A stretch of DNA of 64,000 nucleotides from Roseiarcus sp963784805. Its GTDB lineage: Bacteria; Pseudomonadota; Alphaproteobacteria; Rhizobiales; Beijerinckiaceae. The notes beneath the pieces were generated by a model. It did not search any database. It worked only from the letters and a program-made list of their open reading frames with translations, and was not told the origin of the DNA. The number at the start of each line of letters is the position of its first letter. Positions within the stretch are counted from its first letter, which is position 1. The stretch is from assembly GCA_963784805.1 (NCBI GenBank), contig CAWASR010000009.1, forward strand, positions 62,001 through 126,000, written 5' to 3'. Position numbers and translations under genes: made by a program. Shown piece by piece: positions 6,952-16,497 of this stretch.

Positions 6952-9381
6952 ATGCCGATTTTCTCCCGCGCGCTCGAAAAGACCCTCCGCCGGGCGCTAT
7001 CGCTCGCCAACGATCGCCGCCACGAATACGCGACGCTCGAGCATCTTCTGCTCGCGCTGATCGACGACGTCGATGCGGCGGCGGTGCTTCGGGCATGCGG
7101 CGTCGACGTCGACGCTCTGCGCAAGACGGTAATTCATTACCTTGACACGGAACTGGAAAACCTGGTCGTCGACAGCCAGGAGGAGGCGAAGGCGACCAAT
7201 GGTTTCCAGCGCGTCGTCCAGCGCGCCGCCTTCCACGTCCAATCTTCGGGCCGCGAAGAGGTCACAGGCGCCAACGTGCTGGTCGCAATCTTCGCCGAAC
7301 GGGAGACCCACGCCGCGTTTTTCCTGCAAGAGCAGGACATGACCCGCTACGATGCGGTGAACTACATCAGCCACGGCATCGCCAAGCGTCCGGGACATTC
7401 CGACCCGTCGCGCCTGCCGCGCGGGGCCGACGAGGAGCACGAATCGCGAGATTCGAAAGACTCCAAAGAGGGATCGGAGTCAAAGAAAAAGGAAGGCGCA
7501 TTAGAGGCTTATTGCGTCAATCTCAACCGAAAGGCGAGGGACGGGCGCATTGACCCGCTGATCGGGCGCGAGGCCGAGGTGCAGCGCACGATCCAGGTTT
7601 TGTGCCGCCGGCAAAAGAACAATCCGCTGCTGGTGGGCGATCCGGGCGTCGGCAAGACGGCGATCGCCGAAGGGCTCGCCCGCAAAATCGTCAAGTCCGA
7701 CGTGCCCGGGGTTCTCGCCGAGTCGACCGTGTTCGCGCTCGACATGGGCGCGCTGCTCGCCGGCACCCGCTATCGCGGCGACTTCGAAGAACGTCTCAAG
7801 CAGGTGATGCGGGAAATCGAGCAGCACAAGGACGCCATTCTCTTCATTGATGAAATCCATACCGTCATCGGCGCCGGGGCGACCTCCGGCGGAGCGATGG
7901 ACGCGTCCAACCTGCTCAAGCCGGCGTTGGCGCAGGGGACGCTGCGGTGCATCGGCTCGACCACCTACAAGGAATATCGGCAATATTTCGAGAAGGACCG
8001 GGCGCTGGTCCGCCGGTTCCAGAAGATCGACGTGAAGGAACCGAGCGTCGCCGACACGATCGAAATCCTGAAGGGCCTCAAGCCGTATTTCGAGGATTTT
8101 CACAAGCTCCGCTACACCGGGGACGCGGTGAAGGCGGCGGTCGAACTGTCGTCGCGCTACATCCACGACCGCAAACTGCCTGACAAGGCGATCGACGTGA
8201 TCGACGAGACCGGCGCGTCGCAGATGCTGCTGCCCGAGGGCAAGCGCAAGAAGACGATCGGGGTCAAGGAAATCGAGGCGACGGTCGCCTCGATGGCGCG
8301 CATTCCGCCCAAGTCCGTCTCCAAGGACGACACCGAGGTGCTTCAGCATCTCGAGGAAACGCTAAAGCGCGCCGTCTATGGCCAGGACGAGGCGGTCGGC
8401 GCGCTGGCGTCGGCGATCAAGCTCGCCCGCGCCGGGCTTCGCGAACCGGAAAAGCCGATCGGCTGTTATCTGTTTTCCGGGCCGACCGGGGTCGGCAAGA
8501 CGGAGGCTGCGCGCCAGCTCGCAACCAGCCTGGGGTTGGAGTTGATTCGCTTCGACATGTCGGAATACATGGAGCGCCACACCGTCTCCCGTCTGATCGG
8601 CGCGCCCCCCGGCTATGTCGGGTTCGATCAGGGCGGCCTGTTGACGGATGCGGTCGACCAGCATCCCCATTGCGTGCTGCTCTTGGACGAGATCGAGAAA
8701 GCGCACCCGGATCTGTTCAACATCCTGCTGCAGATCATGGATCACGGAAAGCTGACCGACCATTCGGGCAAGGCGATCGACTTCCGCAACGTGATTCTGA
8801 TCATGACCACCAACGCCGGGGCGCAGGACATGGCGCGCGCGGCCTTCGGCTTCCACAAGTCGACCCGCGAAGGGGACGACCGCGAAGCGATCGACCGGCT
8901 GTTCGCGCCAGAATTCCGCAACCGTCTCGATGCGATCGTGCCATTCTCGCGCCTGCCCGAGTCGGTGATCGCGCGGGTGGTCGACAAGTTCATTCTCCAG
9001 CTCGAGGCGCAGCTTTCCGACCGCAACGTCACCATCGAGCTGACGGAAGAGGCGCGCGCCTGGCTGGTCAAGAACGGCTACGACGAGACGATGGGCGCGC
9101 GGCCGATGGCGCGCGTGATCCAGACCCAGATCAAGACCCCGCTGGCGGACGAGGTGCTGTTCGGACGTCTGCGCAACGGCGGCGTCGTCAAGGTCGTCGT
9201 CACCGCCGACGAGACCGGCGCCAAGAAGCTCGGCTTTGTCTATCCCGAAGGTCCGGCCCAGCCGCGCATGGAGCGCGACCTGATCGTCGCCGCGGGAGCG
9301 CGCGGCCGCTCCCGCAAGCGCGCCGAATCGGCCGCCACCGGGCCGGCCGCAAACAAGGCGCCCGAACGGCAGACCCCGTAA
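6952..9381 (+). CDS. clpA: ATP-dependent Clp protease ATP-binding subunit ClpA
   Basis: An 809-residue AAA+ unfoldase. The N-terminal Clp repeat domain (1-145: PIFSRALEKTLRRALSLAND) binds ClpS; a charged linker (about 155-180, rich in Glu/Lys/Ser) follows. AAA module 1 has Walker A GDPGVGKTA near residue 227 and Walker B ILFIDEIHT; AAA module 2 has Walker A GPTGVGKTE near 510 and LLLDEIEKAHPD. It feeds substrates to ClpP, which is not in the window. The C-terminus ends with a Lys/Arg/Ala-rich tail (about 780-809) beyond the usual core. It sits 10 bases after clpS. Confidence 0.97.
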   Translation: MPIFSRALEKTLRRALSLANDRRHEYATLEHLLLALIDDVDAAAVLRACGVDVDALRKTVIHYLDTELENLVVDSQEEAKATNGFQRVVQRAAFHVQSSGREEVTGANVLVAIFAERETHAAFFLQEQDMTRYDAVNYISHGIAKRPGHSDPSRLPRGADEEHESRDSKDSKEGSESKKKEGALEAYCVNLNRKARDGRIDPLIGREAEVQRTIQVLCRRQKNNPLLVGDPGVGKTAIAEGLARKIVKSDVPGVLAESTVFALDMGALLAGTRYRGDFEERLKQVMREIEQHKDAILFIDEIHTVIGAGATSGGAMDASNLLKPALAQGTLRCIGSTTYKEYRQYFEKDRALVRRFQKIDVKEPSVADTIEILKGLKPYFEDFHKLRYTGDAVKAAVELSSRYIHDRKLPDKAIDVIDETGASQMLLPEGKRKKTIGVKEIEATVASMARIPPKSVSKDDTEVLQHLEETLKRAVYGQDEAVGALASAIKLARAGLREPEKPIGCYLFSGPTGVGKTEAARQLATSLGLELIRFDMSEYMERHTVSRLIGAPPGYVGFDQGGLLTDAVDQHPHCVLLLDEIEKAHPDLFNILLQIMDHGKLTDHSGKAIDFRNVILIMTTNAGAQDMARAAFGFHKSTREGDDREAIDRLFAPEFRNRLDAIVPFSRLPESVIARVVDKFILQLEAQLSDRNVTIELTEEARAWLVKNGYDETMGARPMARVIQTQIKTPLADEVLFGRLRNGGVVKVVVTADETGAKKLGFVYPEGPAQPRMERDLIVAAGARGRSRKRAESAATGPAANKAPERQTP

Positions 9382-9428
9382 GGCGCGCGGCTGGGCCGCG
9401 GCGGCTCCAAGGATTTCAAGGGAAAAGT

Positions 9429-9461
9429 AAAGCCCCCGTCGATCGAGGACGGGGGCTTTAT
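9429..9461 (+). terminator. Rho-independent terminator after clpA
   Basis: A long perfect stem (AAAGCCCCCGTC paired with GACGGGGGCTT) around a 7-base loop, followed by TTATTT, starting 48 bases after the clpA stop codon. Confidence 0.88.
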
Positions 9462-9507
9462 TTGGCGCGGGGCTAAACCGCGGCGTCGGCGCGAATCCCG
9501 AACAAAA

Positions 9508-9540
9508 AGAGAGGGAAGGCTTTCGCCTTCCCTCTCTCTC
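9508..9540 (-). terminator. Rho-independent terminator of the outer-membrane protein gene
   Basis: The stem GAGAGGGAAGGC/GCCTTCCCTCTC with loop TTTC; read on the minus strand it is followed by a CTTTTTG tract. It lies 25 bases beyond the stop codon of the minus-strand porin-like gene. Confidence 0.82.
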
Positions 9541-9564
9541 GTTGCTTCAAATTCCGCCCGGCGA

Positions 9565-10386
9565 TCAGAACTTGTAGTTGAGCCCGGCCCGGAGGATCGA
9601 ACCATCGTAGTTGACCTTTGTCGACGCATAGACACCCGGAAAAGCCAGGGCGGCGGCGGCGTTCGCGGCCGTCACGATGTTCTGGCTGCCGAGGTTGTAG
9701 TAAAGATACTCGGCCCTCACCGTGATGTTGTTGGTGAAGGCGTATTCGACGCCAGCGCCGAGGGTCCAGCCGGTGCGGGTGTTGCTGCGGCTGTTGCTCC
9801 AGAGCCAGCCATTGTTGGTGTCGAAAACATTCAGATGCGATTTGCCGCCGCCGTAGGCGAAACCGCCGGTGCCGTAGAACATCAGGCGATTGTCTGGCGT
9901 GGCGACGAAGCCGACACGGGCGCGCGTCGTGCCCAGCCAATCCAGTTTCGTCGACCCGTTCGCCGTCAGGTAATCGTTGAAGCCGTTGCCGTCGATGAAC
10001 GTTGGGCCAACATAGGACTTGTTTCGGTTCAGGCTGGTCCAATCGAAATCCGTCTCAAGACCGAGGACAAACGCGCCGGTCTGCCAGTTGTAGCCGGCCT
10101 GAGCGCCGCCGATGAAACCGGTGTTGCTGTTGCCGAACGAACCGTTCGGATAGTAGGTCTGGAGGATCGGGAAACCGGCGGCCCAGAGCGTGGAGGTCGC
10201 GCTGCCCGTGCCCCAGATGCCGCCGGCGTTCACACCGACGTAAAAGCCGGTCCACGTGAAGGGCGGCGGGACGAACACCGGCGCGGGCGCTTCCTTCCGG
10301 GTCGGAAGGTCGGCGGCCTGAGCCGCGATTGCCCCCGCCGCCGTCAACGCCGCCGCGGCGATGCTTGAAATCAAGCGATTGGTCAT
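9565..10386 (-). CDS. Outer-membrane beta-barrel protein (Omp25/Omp31-like)
   Basis: A 273-residue precursor: signal peptide MTNRLISSIAAAALTAAGAI with cleavage after AQA, then ADLPTRKEAPAPVFVPPPFT and the hallmark WTGFYVGVNAGGIWG of the Rhizobiales Omp25/Omp31/RopB family. The end LRAGLNYKF closes in an aromatic residue as expected for BamA-inserted barrels. Eight-stranded barrels of this family anchor the outer membrane and are abundant. The ATG at 10386 is chosen because GGAG lies 8 bases upstream; an ATG six codons further upstream is less well placed. The gene has its own terminator. Confidence 0.92.
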   Translation of the reverse strand: MTNRLISSIAAAALTAAGAIAAQAADLPTRKEAPAPVFVPPPFTWTGFYVGVNAGGIWGTGSATSTLWAAGFPILQTYYPNGSFGNSNTGFIGGAQAGYNWQTGAFVLGLETDFDWTSLNRNKSYVGPTFIDGNGFNDYLTANGSTKLDWLGTTRARVGFVATPDNRLMFYGTGGFAYGGGKSHLNVFDTNNGWLWSNSRSNTRTGWTLGAGVEYAFTNNITVRAEYLYYNLGSQNIVTAANAAAALAFPGVYASTKVNYDGSILRAGLNYKF

Positions 10387-10613
10387 TTTTTTCTCCGTTT
10401 TCATCGGCGCCGTAATGCGAAAGGAAGTGGAACGCCGCACCCGCAATTGAACGTGCGAACTATAGGATTCGTTGCATGGCGAGTCCACCTTTTCTTACGG
10501 CAATTGGTCGAATTGGCGGACTGATGTGGCAAAATGGCCACAAAACCCGGGCGCGAGCGCCCAAAAAAGGGGGGTGCAGGGTCCGTCTTACGATCATTTG
10601 ATCGACTTGGTTA

Positions 10614-11306
10614 TCAATTGCTTACGATGCTCGCCAGCAACACGGCGATGACGCCGGTCAGGAACACGCCGTCGAAGGTTCCAGCCCCGCCGATCGAGGC
10701 GACCGGAGCGCCGAGACTGCGCAGAACGCCGAGGTTGAGGAGATCCGCTCCCACCAGCACGCCGATGCTGCCGCCGACATAGGCGAGGGGCGCGGCGTAT
10801 CGTCGCGACAGAATCAGCGCCGTTAAGGCCGCAAGCAGCGGCGGGGCGAGAATCGGCACCGAAATGCCCATTCCGGGAATCGGGGTCGCCATCCGGTGGA
10901 CGACGAAGGCGACGACGGCGACCGCCGCCGCGCCGAGCCCCCACAGGCGGTAGCGCGCAAGAAGATAGAACGACAGCATGATCGGAATCACCGCCCCGCC
11001 GACATTGATGGCGAGAATCGTGCCCGGCCAGTCGACCGCGACCGGCGCCAGGAACGGCACGCCGAACATTTCCACCACTTGCCGGGTTATGACGCGCTGT
11101 TCGGGCATCCGCACCAGCGGCAGGTTGACGTAGGCGCCCAGGAGCGAGCCGAACAGAATCAGCGTCACCACCATCGAATCGAGACCGAGCGCCGAATAAG
11201 CGCGGCTCAGCAGTCCGATCTGCAGCAGGAACAGCAGAACGAACAGGATGGCGAAGAACAGCGCCATGAGGCCGGCGCTGGCTGGAAAATAATGGATATG
11301 GAGCAA
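10614..11306 (-). CDS. DUF1614 family membrane protein
   Basis: A 230-residue polytopic membrane protein with about six or seven spans, starting MLHIHYFPASAGLMALFFAI. Recognisable parts are VTLILFGSLLGAYVNLPL, AINVGGAVIPIMLSFYLL and a Gly-rich C-terminal GGSIGVLVGADLLNLG plus IGGAGTFDGVFLTG. These match the DUF1614 family of archaeal and bacterial membrane proteins of unknown function. It is followed on the same strand only by the outer-membrane protein gene about 230 bases away, and preceded by the HIT gene with a 44-base gap, so co-transcription with the HIT gene is likely. Confidence 0.85.
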   Translation of the reverse strand: MLHIHYFPASAGLMALFFAILFVLLFLLQIGLLSRAYSALGLDSMVVTLILFGSLLGAYVNLPLVRMPEQRVITRQVVEMFGVPFLAPVAVDWPGTILAINVGGAVIPIMLSFYLLARYRLWGLGAAAVAVVAFVVHRMATPIPGMGISVPILAPPLLAALTALILSRRYAAPLAYVGGSIGVLVGADLLNLGVLRSLGAPVASIGGAGTFDGVFLTGVIAVLLASIVSN

Positions 11307-11350
11307 GGTTTCTGGTGTCCGACGGCCTGCGGAAGGCTCCGGCGCCGCCT

Positions 11351-11815
11351 TTAGGCGCTGGGGAGGGCTGCGACGATCCTCTCGGCGTGTGGGCGCAAAG
11401 CCTCTGCGTTCTGGAACGGCCCGCCCGGGGGCCGCAGCGCAACGCCGCTCCAGCAGGGCAGGACATGGAAGTGCAGGTGAAAGACCTGCTGCCCGCTCGG
11501 GGCCTCGTTGAACTGCTGAACGACAACGCCCTCCGCCTTCATGCCGGCCATCACCGCGAGCGCGACCTTCCGCACCGCGGGCATGAAGGCCGCCAGATCC
11601 CGAGGCGCGATGTCGAACAGGTTTCGAGCCGGAACTTTCGGGATGACGAGGGTATGGCCCTCCGCGCGCGGCATCACGTCCATGAAGGCGAGCGCCAGGT
11701 CGTCTTCATAGACCTTCACGCACGGGGCCTGGCCGCGCAGGATTTTGGCGAAGATGTTGTCGGGATCATACGTCGGCGTCAAAGGATTCCCCCAGCGTTT
11801 CCGCGCTTGTCGCAT
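11351..11815 (-). CDS. HIT family protein (Hint-like nucleotide hydrolase)
   Basis: A 154-residue histidine-triad protein. The N-terminal YDPDNIFAKILRGQAPC and the C-terminal triad QQVFHLHFHVLP (His-x-His-x-His) identify the family, which hydrolyses nucleoside phosphoramidates or adenylated conjugates. The ATG at 11815 overlaps the upstream FemAB-like gene by 50 bases; a TTG at 11782 would cut the overlap to 17 bases and start right at the conserved region, so the true start is uncertain. Overlap with the gene ahead argues for translational coupling. Confidence 0.92.
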   Translation of the reverse strand: MRQARKRWGNPLTPTYDPDNIFAKILRGQAPCVKVYEDDLALAFMDVMPRAEGHTLVIPKVPARNLFDIAPRDLAAFMPAVRKVALAVMAGMKAEGVVVQQFNEAPSGQQVFHLHFHVLPCWSGVALRPPGGPFQNAEALRPHAERIVAALPSA

Positions 11816-13004
11816 GTGTCGGGCCCCGGCGGAAGGGCGCATGCCCCTCATAATGGGCGATCGTCCGCGCGACCGCCGCCCTTTCATGGCGCAAATAGTC
11901 GGCGACCGCTCTGGCGAGGCGCGCATCGGCGAATTCATGCGCCGAATAGGTGACGACCGGCCGATAGCCGCGCGCAAGCTTATGCTCTCCCTGCGCGCCC
12001 GCTTCGACACGCTTCAGCCCCCGCGCGAGCGCGAACTCGATCGCCTGATAGTAGCAGACCTCGAAATGGAGAAAGGGCCGGTCCTCGATCGCGCCCCAGT
12101 TGCGGCCGTAGAGCGCGTCGTCGCCGATGAAATTGATCGCCCCGGCGATATAGCGCCCGCCGCGCCGCGCCATCACCAGCAGGATGCGGTCGGCGAGCGC
12201 CGCCCCGATCCGGTCGAAAAACGCCCGGGTCAGGTAGGGGCGGCCCCATTTGCGCGAGCCGGTCTCCATGTAGAACATAAAGAACGCGTCCCAATGCTCT
12301 CGCCGGATTGATGTTCCCGTGATCCACTCGATCGTGACGTCGTCGCCGAGCGCCTCCCGCCGCTCGCGCCGGATCGCCTTGCGCTTGCGTGAGGCGAGGG
12401 CGGCGAGAAAGTCGTCGAAACTGGAATAGCCGTCACAGAGGAAATGGAACTGCTCGCCGTGCCGGACCAGAAATCCTGCGGCCGACAGCCGCTCGGCCTC
12501 GTCGGCGGTCGGAAAGGTCACATGGAGGGAGGAGGCCCTGGTCTGCCGGCGCAGCCCGCGCAAGCCCTCGATCAGCGCCTCGCGCGCCCCCTCCGGCGCG
12601 TCGCCTGCGACCAGCAGCCGCCGGCCGGTCGCCGGCGTGAACGGCGCGGCGACCTGCACCTTGGGGTAATAGCGCCCGCCGGCGCGCTCATAGGCGTCGG
12701 CCCAGGCGTGGTCGAACACATATTCGCCCTGGCTGTGGGTCTTGAGGTACGAGGGGGCTGCGGCGACCATGCGGCCGGAGGCGTCCTCGACGATCACATG
12801 CGCCGGCGTCCACCCGCTGCGCCCGCCGACCGAACCGGAAGCCTCCAGCGCGTTCAAGAACGCGTGGGCGACGAACGGGTTGAACCGCTCGCCCTCGGCC
12901 TCGGCCTCGGACGCCCTGAACGGATTGGCGCAAGCGTCCCACGCCGCCGGATCGAGTGCGGAAATCGAAGGAACGAGGCGCGCGGCGAATTTCGATGAGG
13001 CCAT
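11766..13004 (-). CDS. FemAB-like peptidogalycan biosynthesis/GNAT family protein (DUF482)
   Basis: A 412-residue protein of the PF04339 (DUF482) FemAB-like acyltransferase group. It starts MASSKFAARLVPSISALDPAAW; other landmarks are FAALASRKRKAIRRERR-type basic motif (residues 230-250, as LAALASRKRKAIRRERREAL), YMETGSRKWGRPYLTRAFF and FLHFEVCYYQAIEFALARGL. No signal peptide is evident. The substrate is unknown; the fold transfers amino acids or acyl groups. The ATG at 13004 is preferred over an in-frame start at 13124, which would add 40 residues with no family match. A decayed partial copy of this gene lies at 16335-16473. Confidence 0.87.
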   Translation of the reverse strand: MASSKFAARLVPSISALDPAAWDACANPFRASEAEAEGERFNPFVAHAFLNALEASGSVGGRSGWTPAHVIVEDASGRMVAAAPSYLKTHSQGEYVFDHAWADAYERAGGRYYPKVQVAAPFTPATGRRLLVAGDAPEGAREALIEGLRGLRRQTRASSLHVTFPTADEAERLSAAGFLVRHGEQFHFLCDGYSSFDDFLAALASRKRKAIRRERREALGDDVTIEWITGTSIRREHWDAFFMFYMETGSRKWGRPYLTRAFFDRIGAALADRILLVMARRGGRYIAGAINFIGDDALYGRNWGAIEDRPFLHFEVCYYQAIEFALARGLKRVEAGAQGEHKLARGYRPVVTYSAHEFADARLARAVADYLRHERAAVARTIAHYEGHAPFRRGPTHATSAETLGESFDADV

Positions 13005-13243
13005 GGCGGCGTGGGGACTAAGGATGCACAGGACGCAGCCTATCATAGACCCGTCGTTCCCGCGCCGGGGGGATTCCAGCGTGATGGTTGCGCGCGGCGA
13101 ATCGCCATCCGCGCTGCGCGTCAATCGCCACGATCAAGGATCGATTCTCCGCTGGTCGCCCGGTCGAGCCGGACAGCGACCGTCATGGTCAGGGAATCGG
13201 CGACTTTGGAGGAGAACTTGCGTCAGGCGCGTGCGAGCGGCGC

Positions 13244-13768
13244 TCAATTCGCCGCCTCGCTGTGAAAACTCATGACAGTCTGCGCCAGTTCGAGCAGACG
13301 CCCCGCGGATCGATCGCCCGCCGAGGCGCGCGCGACATGCAAATCGCCGCCTGGAGCGAGCGCCAAAGTCGAAACCGTCGATCCCAGGGCGACGCTCACG
13401 CGTCGCGCGTTCACTGGGGGACCGCCGGTCCCAGCCTGCGCGGGCAAGTCGGCGGGCGAGGTCTTTGCCAATACATCGCGAAGTTCGGCCTCCTGTTCGG
13501 CGGAGAGTCGCCCGCGATAGTAGGGCTCGCTGACCTTCTCGCCGATCTGGCGCGCGACGCTGATCGTGCAATCGACGCCCACGGTCCAGATGGAGCCCGT
13601 TTGCCCTGCAAATCCGTCCTGCAGGTCCTTGACGACGAGGGCAGAGGAAAGGGGGCATTGCTCGGACATGACCGGACCTGAGTTGAATAGCCCAGCCACG
13701 ACGGCGACGGCCCCTGCCGCCCAAACGGCAGGGGCCGGGATTTTAAGCCTGCTGCGGATTGGCTCCAT
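13244..13768 (-). CDS. Hypothetical exported protein
   Basis: A 174-residue protein of unknown function. It begins MEPIRSRLKIPAPAVWAAGA and has a single hydrophobic segment (about residues 10-33) ending near SGPVMSEQ, compatible with a signal peptide or anchor. Two Cys residues (CPLSSALV, VDCTISVA) could form a disulfide. The C-terminal half (LDVLAKTSPADLPAQ-like, then GGDLHVARASAGDRSAGRLL) has no family that I recognise. It lies between the FemAB-like gene and the M36 protease gene, all on the minus strand. Confidence 0.7.
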   Translation of the reverse strand: MEPIRSRLKIPAPAVWAAGAVAVVAGLFNSGPVMSEQCPLSSALVVKDLQDGFAGQTGSIWTVGVDCTISVARQIGEKVSEPYYRGRLSAEQEAELRDVLAKTSPADLPAQAGTGGPPVNARRVSVALGSTVSTLALAPGGDLHVARASAGDRSAGRLLELAQTVMSFHSEAAN

Positions 13769-13803
13769 TGCGCTCAATTTGTATCCTCCGCTGCGGCCTT
13801 CAA

Positions 13804-13828
13804 GGGGCGCCGGCTCAGCCGGCGCCCC
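13804..13828 (-). terminator. Strong GC hairpin after M36 protease gene
   Basis: An almost perfect dyad GGGGCGCCGGCT/AGCCGGCGCCCC lies 12 bases beyond the stop of the minus-strand protease gene. The T tract that should follow is poor, so termination may be only partial. Confidence 0.5.
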
Positions 13829-13839
13829 AATGTTATTGC

Positions 13840-16110
13840 TCAGGGCGTTGCGGTGGACAGGGTTATCGGGTTCCCTGAATCATCGACCCCGCCGGCCGTC
13901 GGCGCTGGAGAGGCGGCGGCGCCAGCGTCTTCCGCGCCCGTCCCTTGAACTGCCGACGCAATCGTCGTCTCCTGGTCGGCGGCGGCGGTCAGCGTGGCGC
14001 CGGTCGCCTCGAAACCCTCGACGAGCAACGATCCTGCGCTCAGCGTGACCTTTCCGCCGGAAATCCAGATTTTCCAGTATATCGTGTTGTCGCCCGCCGG
14101 AAGATTGACCGCCGCAGTGCTGCCGAAATTCTCCCACTGGTTCTTGCCCGTCTGCAGATTGCGGAACGAACTCGTCCAGACAACGTTAGGATTTGCAGTG
14201 TTGTAGAATCCGGTCCGGAATTCGATCGGGGTCGGGCTGATCGCACTGGAATTGGCGGCGACATGCACCGCCGCAGGATGATCCAGATGGATCGTGGCCT
14301 GCAAAATCACGCTGTTGGCGTCGACCACCTTGGCCGGCGCCCAGGAAAACGTGGCTGACGCCGAGGTCGCGCCGCCGGCCGCGACAGGATCGGGCGGGCG
14401 GGGGATGTGACGGGAATCGGCCGCGGCCGCCAATGCGCGGAAATGCGGCGAACCGTGCGCAGGATTGCCGTCCGGCGCATCCACGACAAAACTCAAGCGA
14501 ACCGCGTCGGGAATGTTGGCCGGGTTGGCGGAACTCGCGCCGAGCACCAGGCGGGTCGCCAGGCGAAAGGCTTCGTCGTCCGAATTTTCCTGCTTGAGCT
14601 GTTTGACCAGCTCCCAGACAAAACCGGCGTAGCGCCGCCCGATGTCATGCACGTCGGCGCCGGGCGGCGGCGGCCATAGGACGACGTCTGTCGCCGGCCG
14701 CAGGCAGGTCCCCGCGCCGAAGAAGTCACGGCCCACGCAGGACTGGCGGGTGCCCAGGATCGCCATGGAATCGCCGAATCCCTCGCTGTAGCCGCCATCG
14801 ACAATGCCGCCGTTCGCCGCATCGACGCCATGGCCGAATTCGTGGGCCGCCACATCGGAATAGGCCGTGTTGGGACATCCGCCGCCCGCACGGAAGAAGT
14901 TGAGCGACGAACCATTCCAAAAGGCGTTGCAGGTCGCATTGATGTTGGTCCTGACCGGGAGGTTGGCCAGAGCTGTCGGCGCCAGGCCCGCCTGCGCGAA
15001 TTCATGCACGAAATTGACCCAGTAGAAGGCGCTGGTTTGCGCCAGCTCCGCCTCGGAAGAGGCGCCGAAATTCAGGTCGATCGTGTTCGAGACGCCGCCG
15101 GATTTCACGACTTGAAGTCCGGCGCCGGATTGATTCTGGATCACGGCGAATGGCCCGCTCAGGAGCGCCTTGATCTGCGCAACGCCCATCCCGGAGTCAT
15201 AGCCGTAGAGGCCATCTTGCCCCGTTTCAACTTGCTTCGCGTCGGTGTTGCGGGTCACGATCAGGTCAGCGAGCGGGCGGTTTGCGGTCGGCGGCGAAGC
15301 AAGCGGACTCGTCGGCCAGATGTTGGCGCTGACGAGGCCGTGCTGCGTATAGTAAACCTCGCTCTCCCAATTGAGGACGCGAGGCTCGCCCAACGCGGCG
15401 ACCCAGTACTTGCGCACGTCCGGTTCGGCCGGGGTCCCTGCGCTGATCGTGAAGGCCCACGCCAGCCGGCCGGCCTGTTGATCGTCGACGTAAACTTCCA
15501 GCGACGGCTTGCTGACCTCGGCGAAGGTCGCCGCGAGCGCGGCGCCGCCGGCGTGTCGCGCGGCCTCGACCGCCGCGTCCGCCGTCACGCTGGGCGTGGT
15601 GCCATCGACTTCATCCGGCACGCCGCGCTTGCGGGTGACGAGCAATCGGTCGTTTGCGCTGACGATGGTGAGATAGTCGCTGCCCCTGGAAAGCGGGATT
15701 CCGTGATAGGCCAGCGGATGAAGGGTGACGAATTTCTCATCCGAGGTCGCGCCGGCCGCCGCCGCCGCCATATCGTCGCTAGCGGCGGGCGCGCTGGAAG
15801 CGATCCGCGCCGTTTGTCCCTGCAGGACGGTGAAGCCCTCGGGGAGCCCCGCCTGGACGGCTGACGCCGCCGCCATGCCGGCCACCGACGCCCGGTGACC
15901 CGCAGCCGCGTTGGGAATGGCCAGCGGCTCATTGGGGGTGTCGAATTGCTCGCGCAGGCGGCTCCCGTCAGGGTAGCGGGCGGCGTCGGAATCGACAGCC
16001 ATCATCGGACTTTGCGATTGGGCGAGGGCTGCGTGTTCATTCGATAAAACGATGACGCCAAGCGGTGCGGCCAAAAGCGCCAATCGAACGAAAGATCCTG
16101 TTCGGCTCAT
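13840..16110 (-). CDS. M36 family (fungalysin-like) metallopeptidase
   Basis: A 756-residue secreted zinc peptidase precursor. A signal peptide (about 1-30, ending AALAQ) is followed by a fungalysin/thermolysin propeptide region (about 60-260), then the catalytic domain with VAAHEFGHGVDAANGG (HExxH) and the downstream zinc-ligand glutamate in GGYSEGFGDSMA. The C-terminal ~200 residues form an extra beta-rich domain (TGFYNTANPNVVWTSSFRNL, AVNLPAGDNTIYWKIWISGG). Gluzincins of this family are autoactivated and degrade extracellular protein. They are uncommon in Alphaproteobacteria, so acquisition is possible. An AT-rich leader of about 220 bases precedes it. Confidence 0.88.
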   Translation of the reverse strand: MSRTGSFVRLALLAAPLGVIVLSNEHAALAQSQSPMMAVDSDAARYPDGSRLREQFDTPNEPLAIPNAAAGHRASVAGMAAASAVQAGLPEGFTVLQGQTARIASSAPAASDDMAAAAAGATSDEKFVTLHPLAYHGIPLSRGSDYLTIVSANDRLLVTRKRGVPDEVDGTTPSVTADAAVEAARHAGGAALAATFAEVSKPSLEVYVDDQQAGRLAWAFTISAGTPAEPDVRKYWVAALGEPRVLNWESEVYYTQHGLVSANIWPTSPLASPPTANRPLADLIVTRNTDAKQVETGQDGLYGYDSGMGVAQIKALLSGPFAVIQNQSGAGLQVVKSGGVSNTIDLNFGASSEAELAQTSAFYWVNFVHEFAQAGLAPTALANLPVRTNINATCNAFWNGSSLNFFRAGGGCPNTAYSDVAAHEFGHGVDAANGGIVDGGYSEGFGDSMAILGTRQSCVGRDFFGAGTCLRPATDVVLWPPPPGADVHDIGRRYAGFVWELVKQLKQENSDDEAFRLATRLVLGASSANPANIPDAVRLSFVVDAPDGNPAHGSPHFRALAAAADSRHIPRPPDPVAAGGATSASATFSWAPAKVVDANSVILQATIHLDHPAAVHVAANSSAISPTPIEFRTGFYNTANPNVVWTSSFRNLQTGKNQWENFGSTAAVNLPAGDNTIYWKIWISGGKVTLSAGSLLVEGFEATGATLTAAADQETTIASAVQGTGAEDAGAAASPAPTAGGVDDSGNPITLSTATP

Positions 16111-16334
16111 GCTTTCCTCCGATATTATTCACATTCCCGTGAACGTTTGTTTTCTGAAACTTCGGGCGCGAAACGGATAACTATAGTACTGTAGAAGAAA
16201 GATAATTGCCCCATACAAACGCGCCCGTAATTATAAATCTAAAGTTGAATTAACGCGTTAGTTGGACACGGCTATGACAACCTAGGCTGAATTCGGGCTT
16301 TAGTTCGTTCATGACGTGAGATCGGGTTGTGACG
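16111..16334. other. AT-rich upstream region of M36 gene
   Basis: About 220 bases of distinctly AT-rich sequence between the protease start and a decayed gene fragment. It probably carries the protease promoter on the minus strand. No specific operator was recognised. Confidence 0.45.
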
Positions 16335-16473
16335 CGCGGCCGTCACGCTCGTAGGCGTCGGCACAGGCGCGGTCGAACCGGTATTCCTCTTGGCCCCGGG
16401 CCTCGTGTCGAGAGGGGGCCCGCGCGGCGATCATGCGGCCGGTGGCGTCCTTGACGGCCGCATGCGCCGAGCC
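16335..16473 (-). pseudogene. Decayed fragment of a second FemAB-like (DUF482) gene
   Basis: Translated on the minus strand this stretch reads AHAAVKDATGRMIAARAPSR and then EEYRFDRACADAYERDGR, which aligns with residues of the intact gene at 11766-13004 (AHVIVEDASGRMVAAAPSYL and GEYVFDHAWADAYERAGGR). Only about 45 codons survive and there is no start or catalytic part. It lies immediately downstream of the beta-lactamase-like gene. It is a remnant of a duplicated or transferred paralogue. Confidence 0.7.
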
Positions 16474-16497
16474 ACAAGCGGGCCGGCGGACGAGCGC

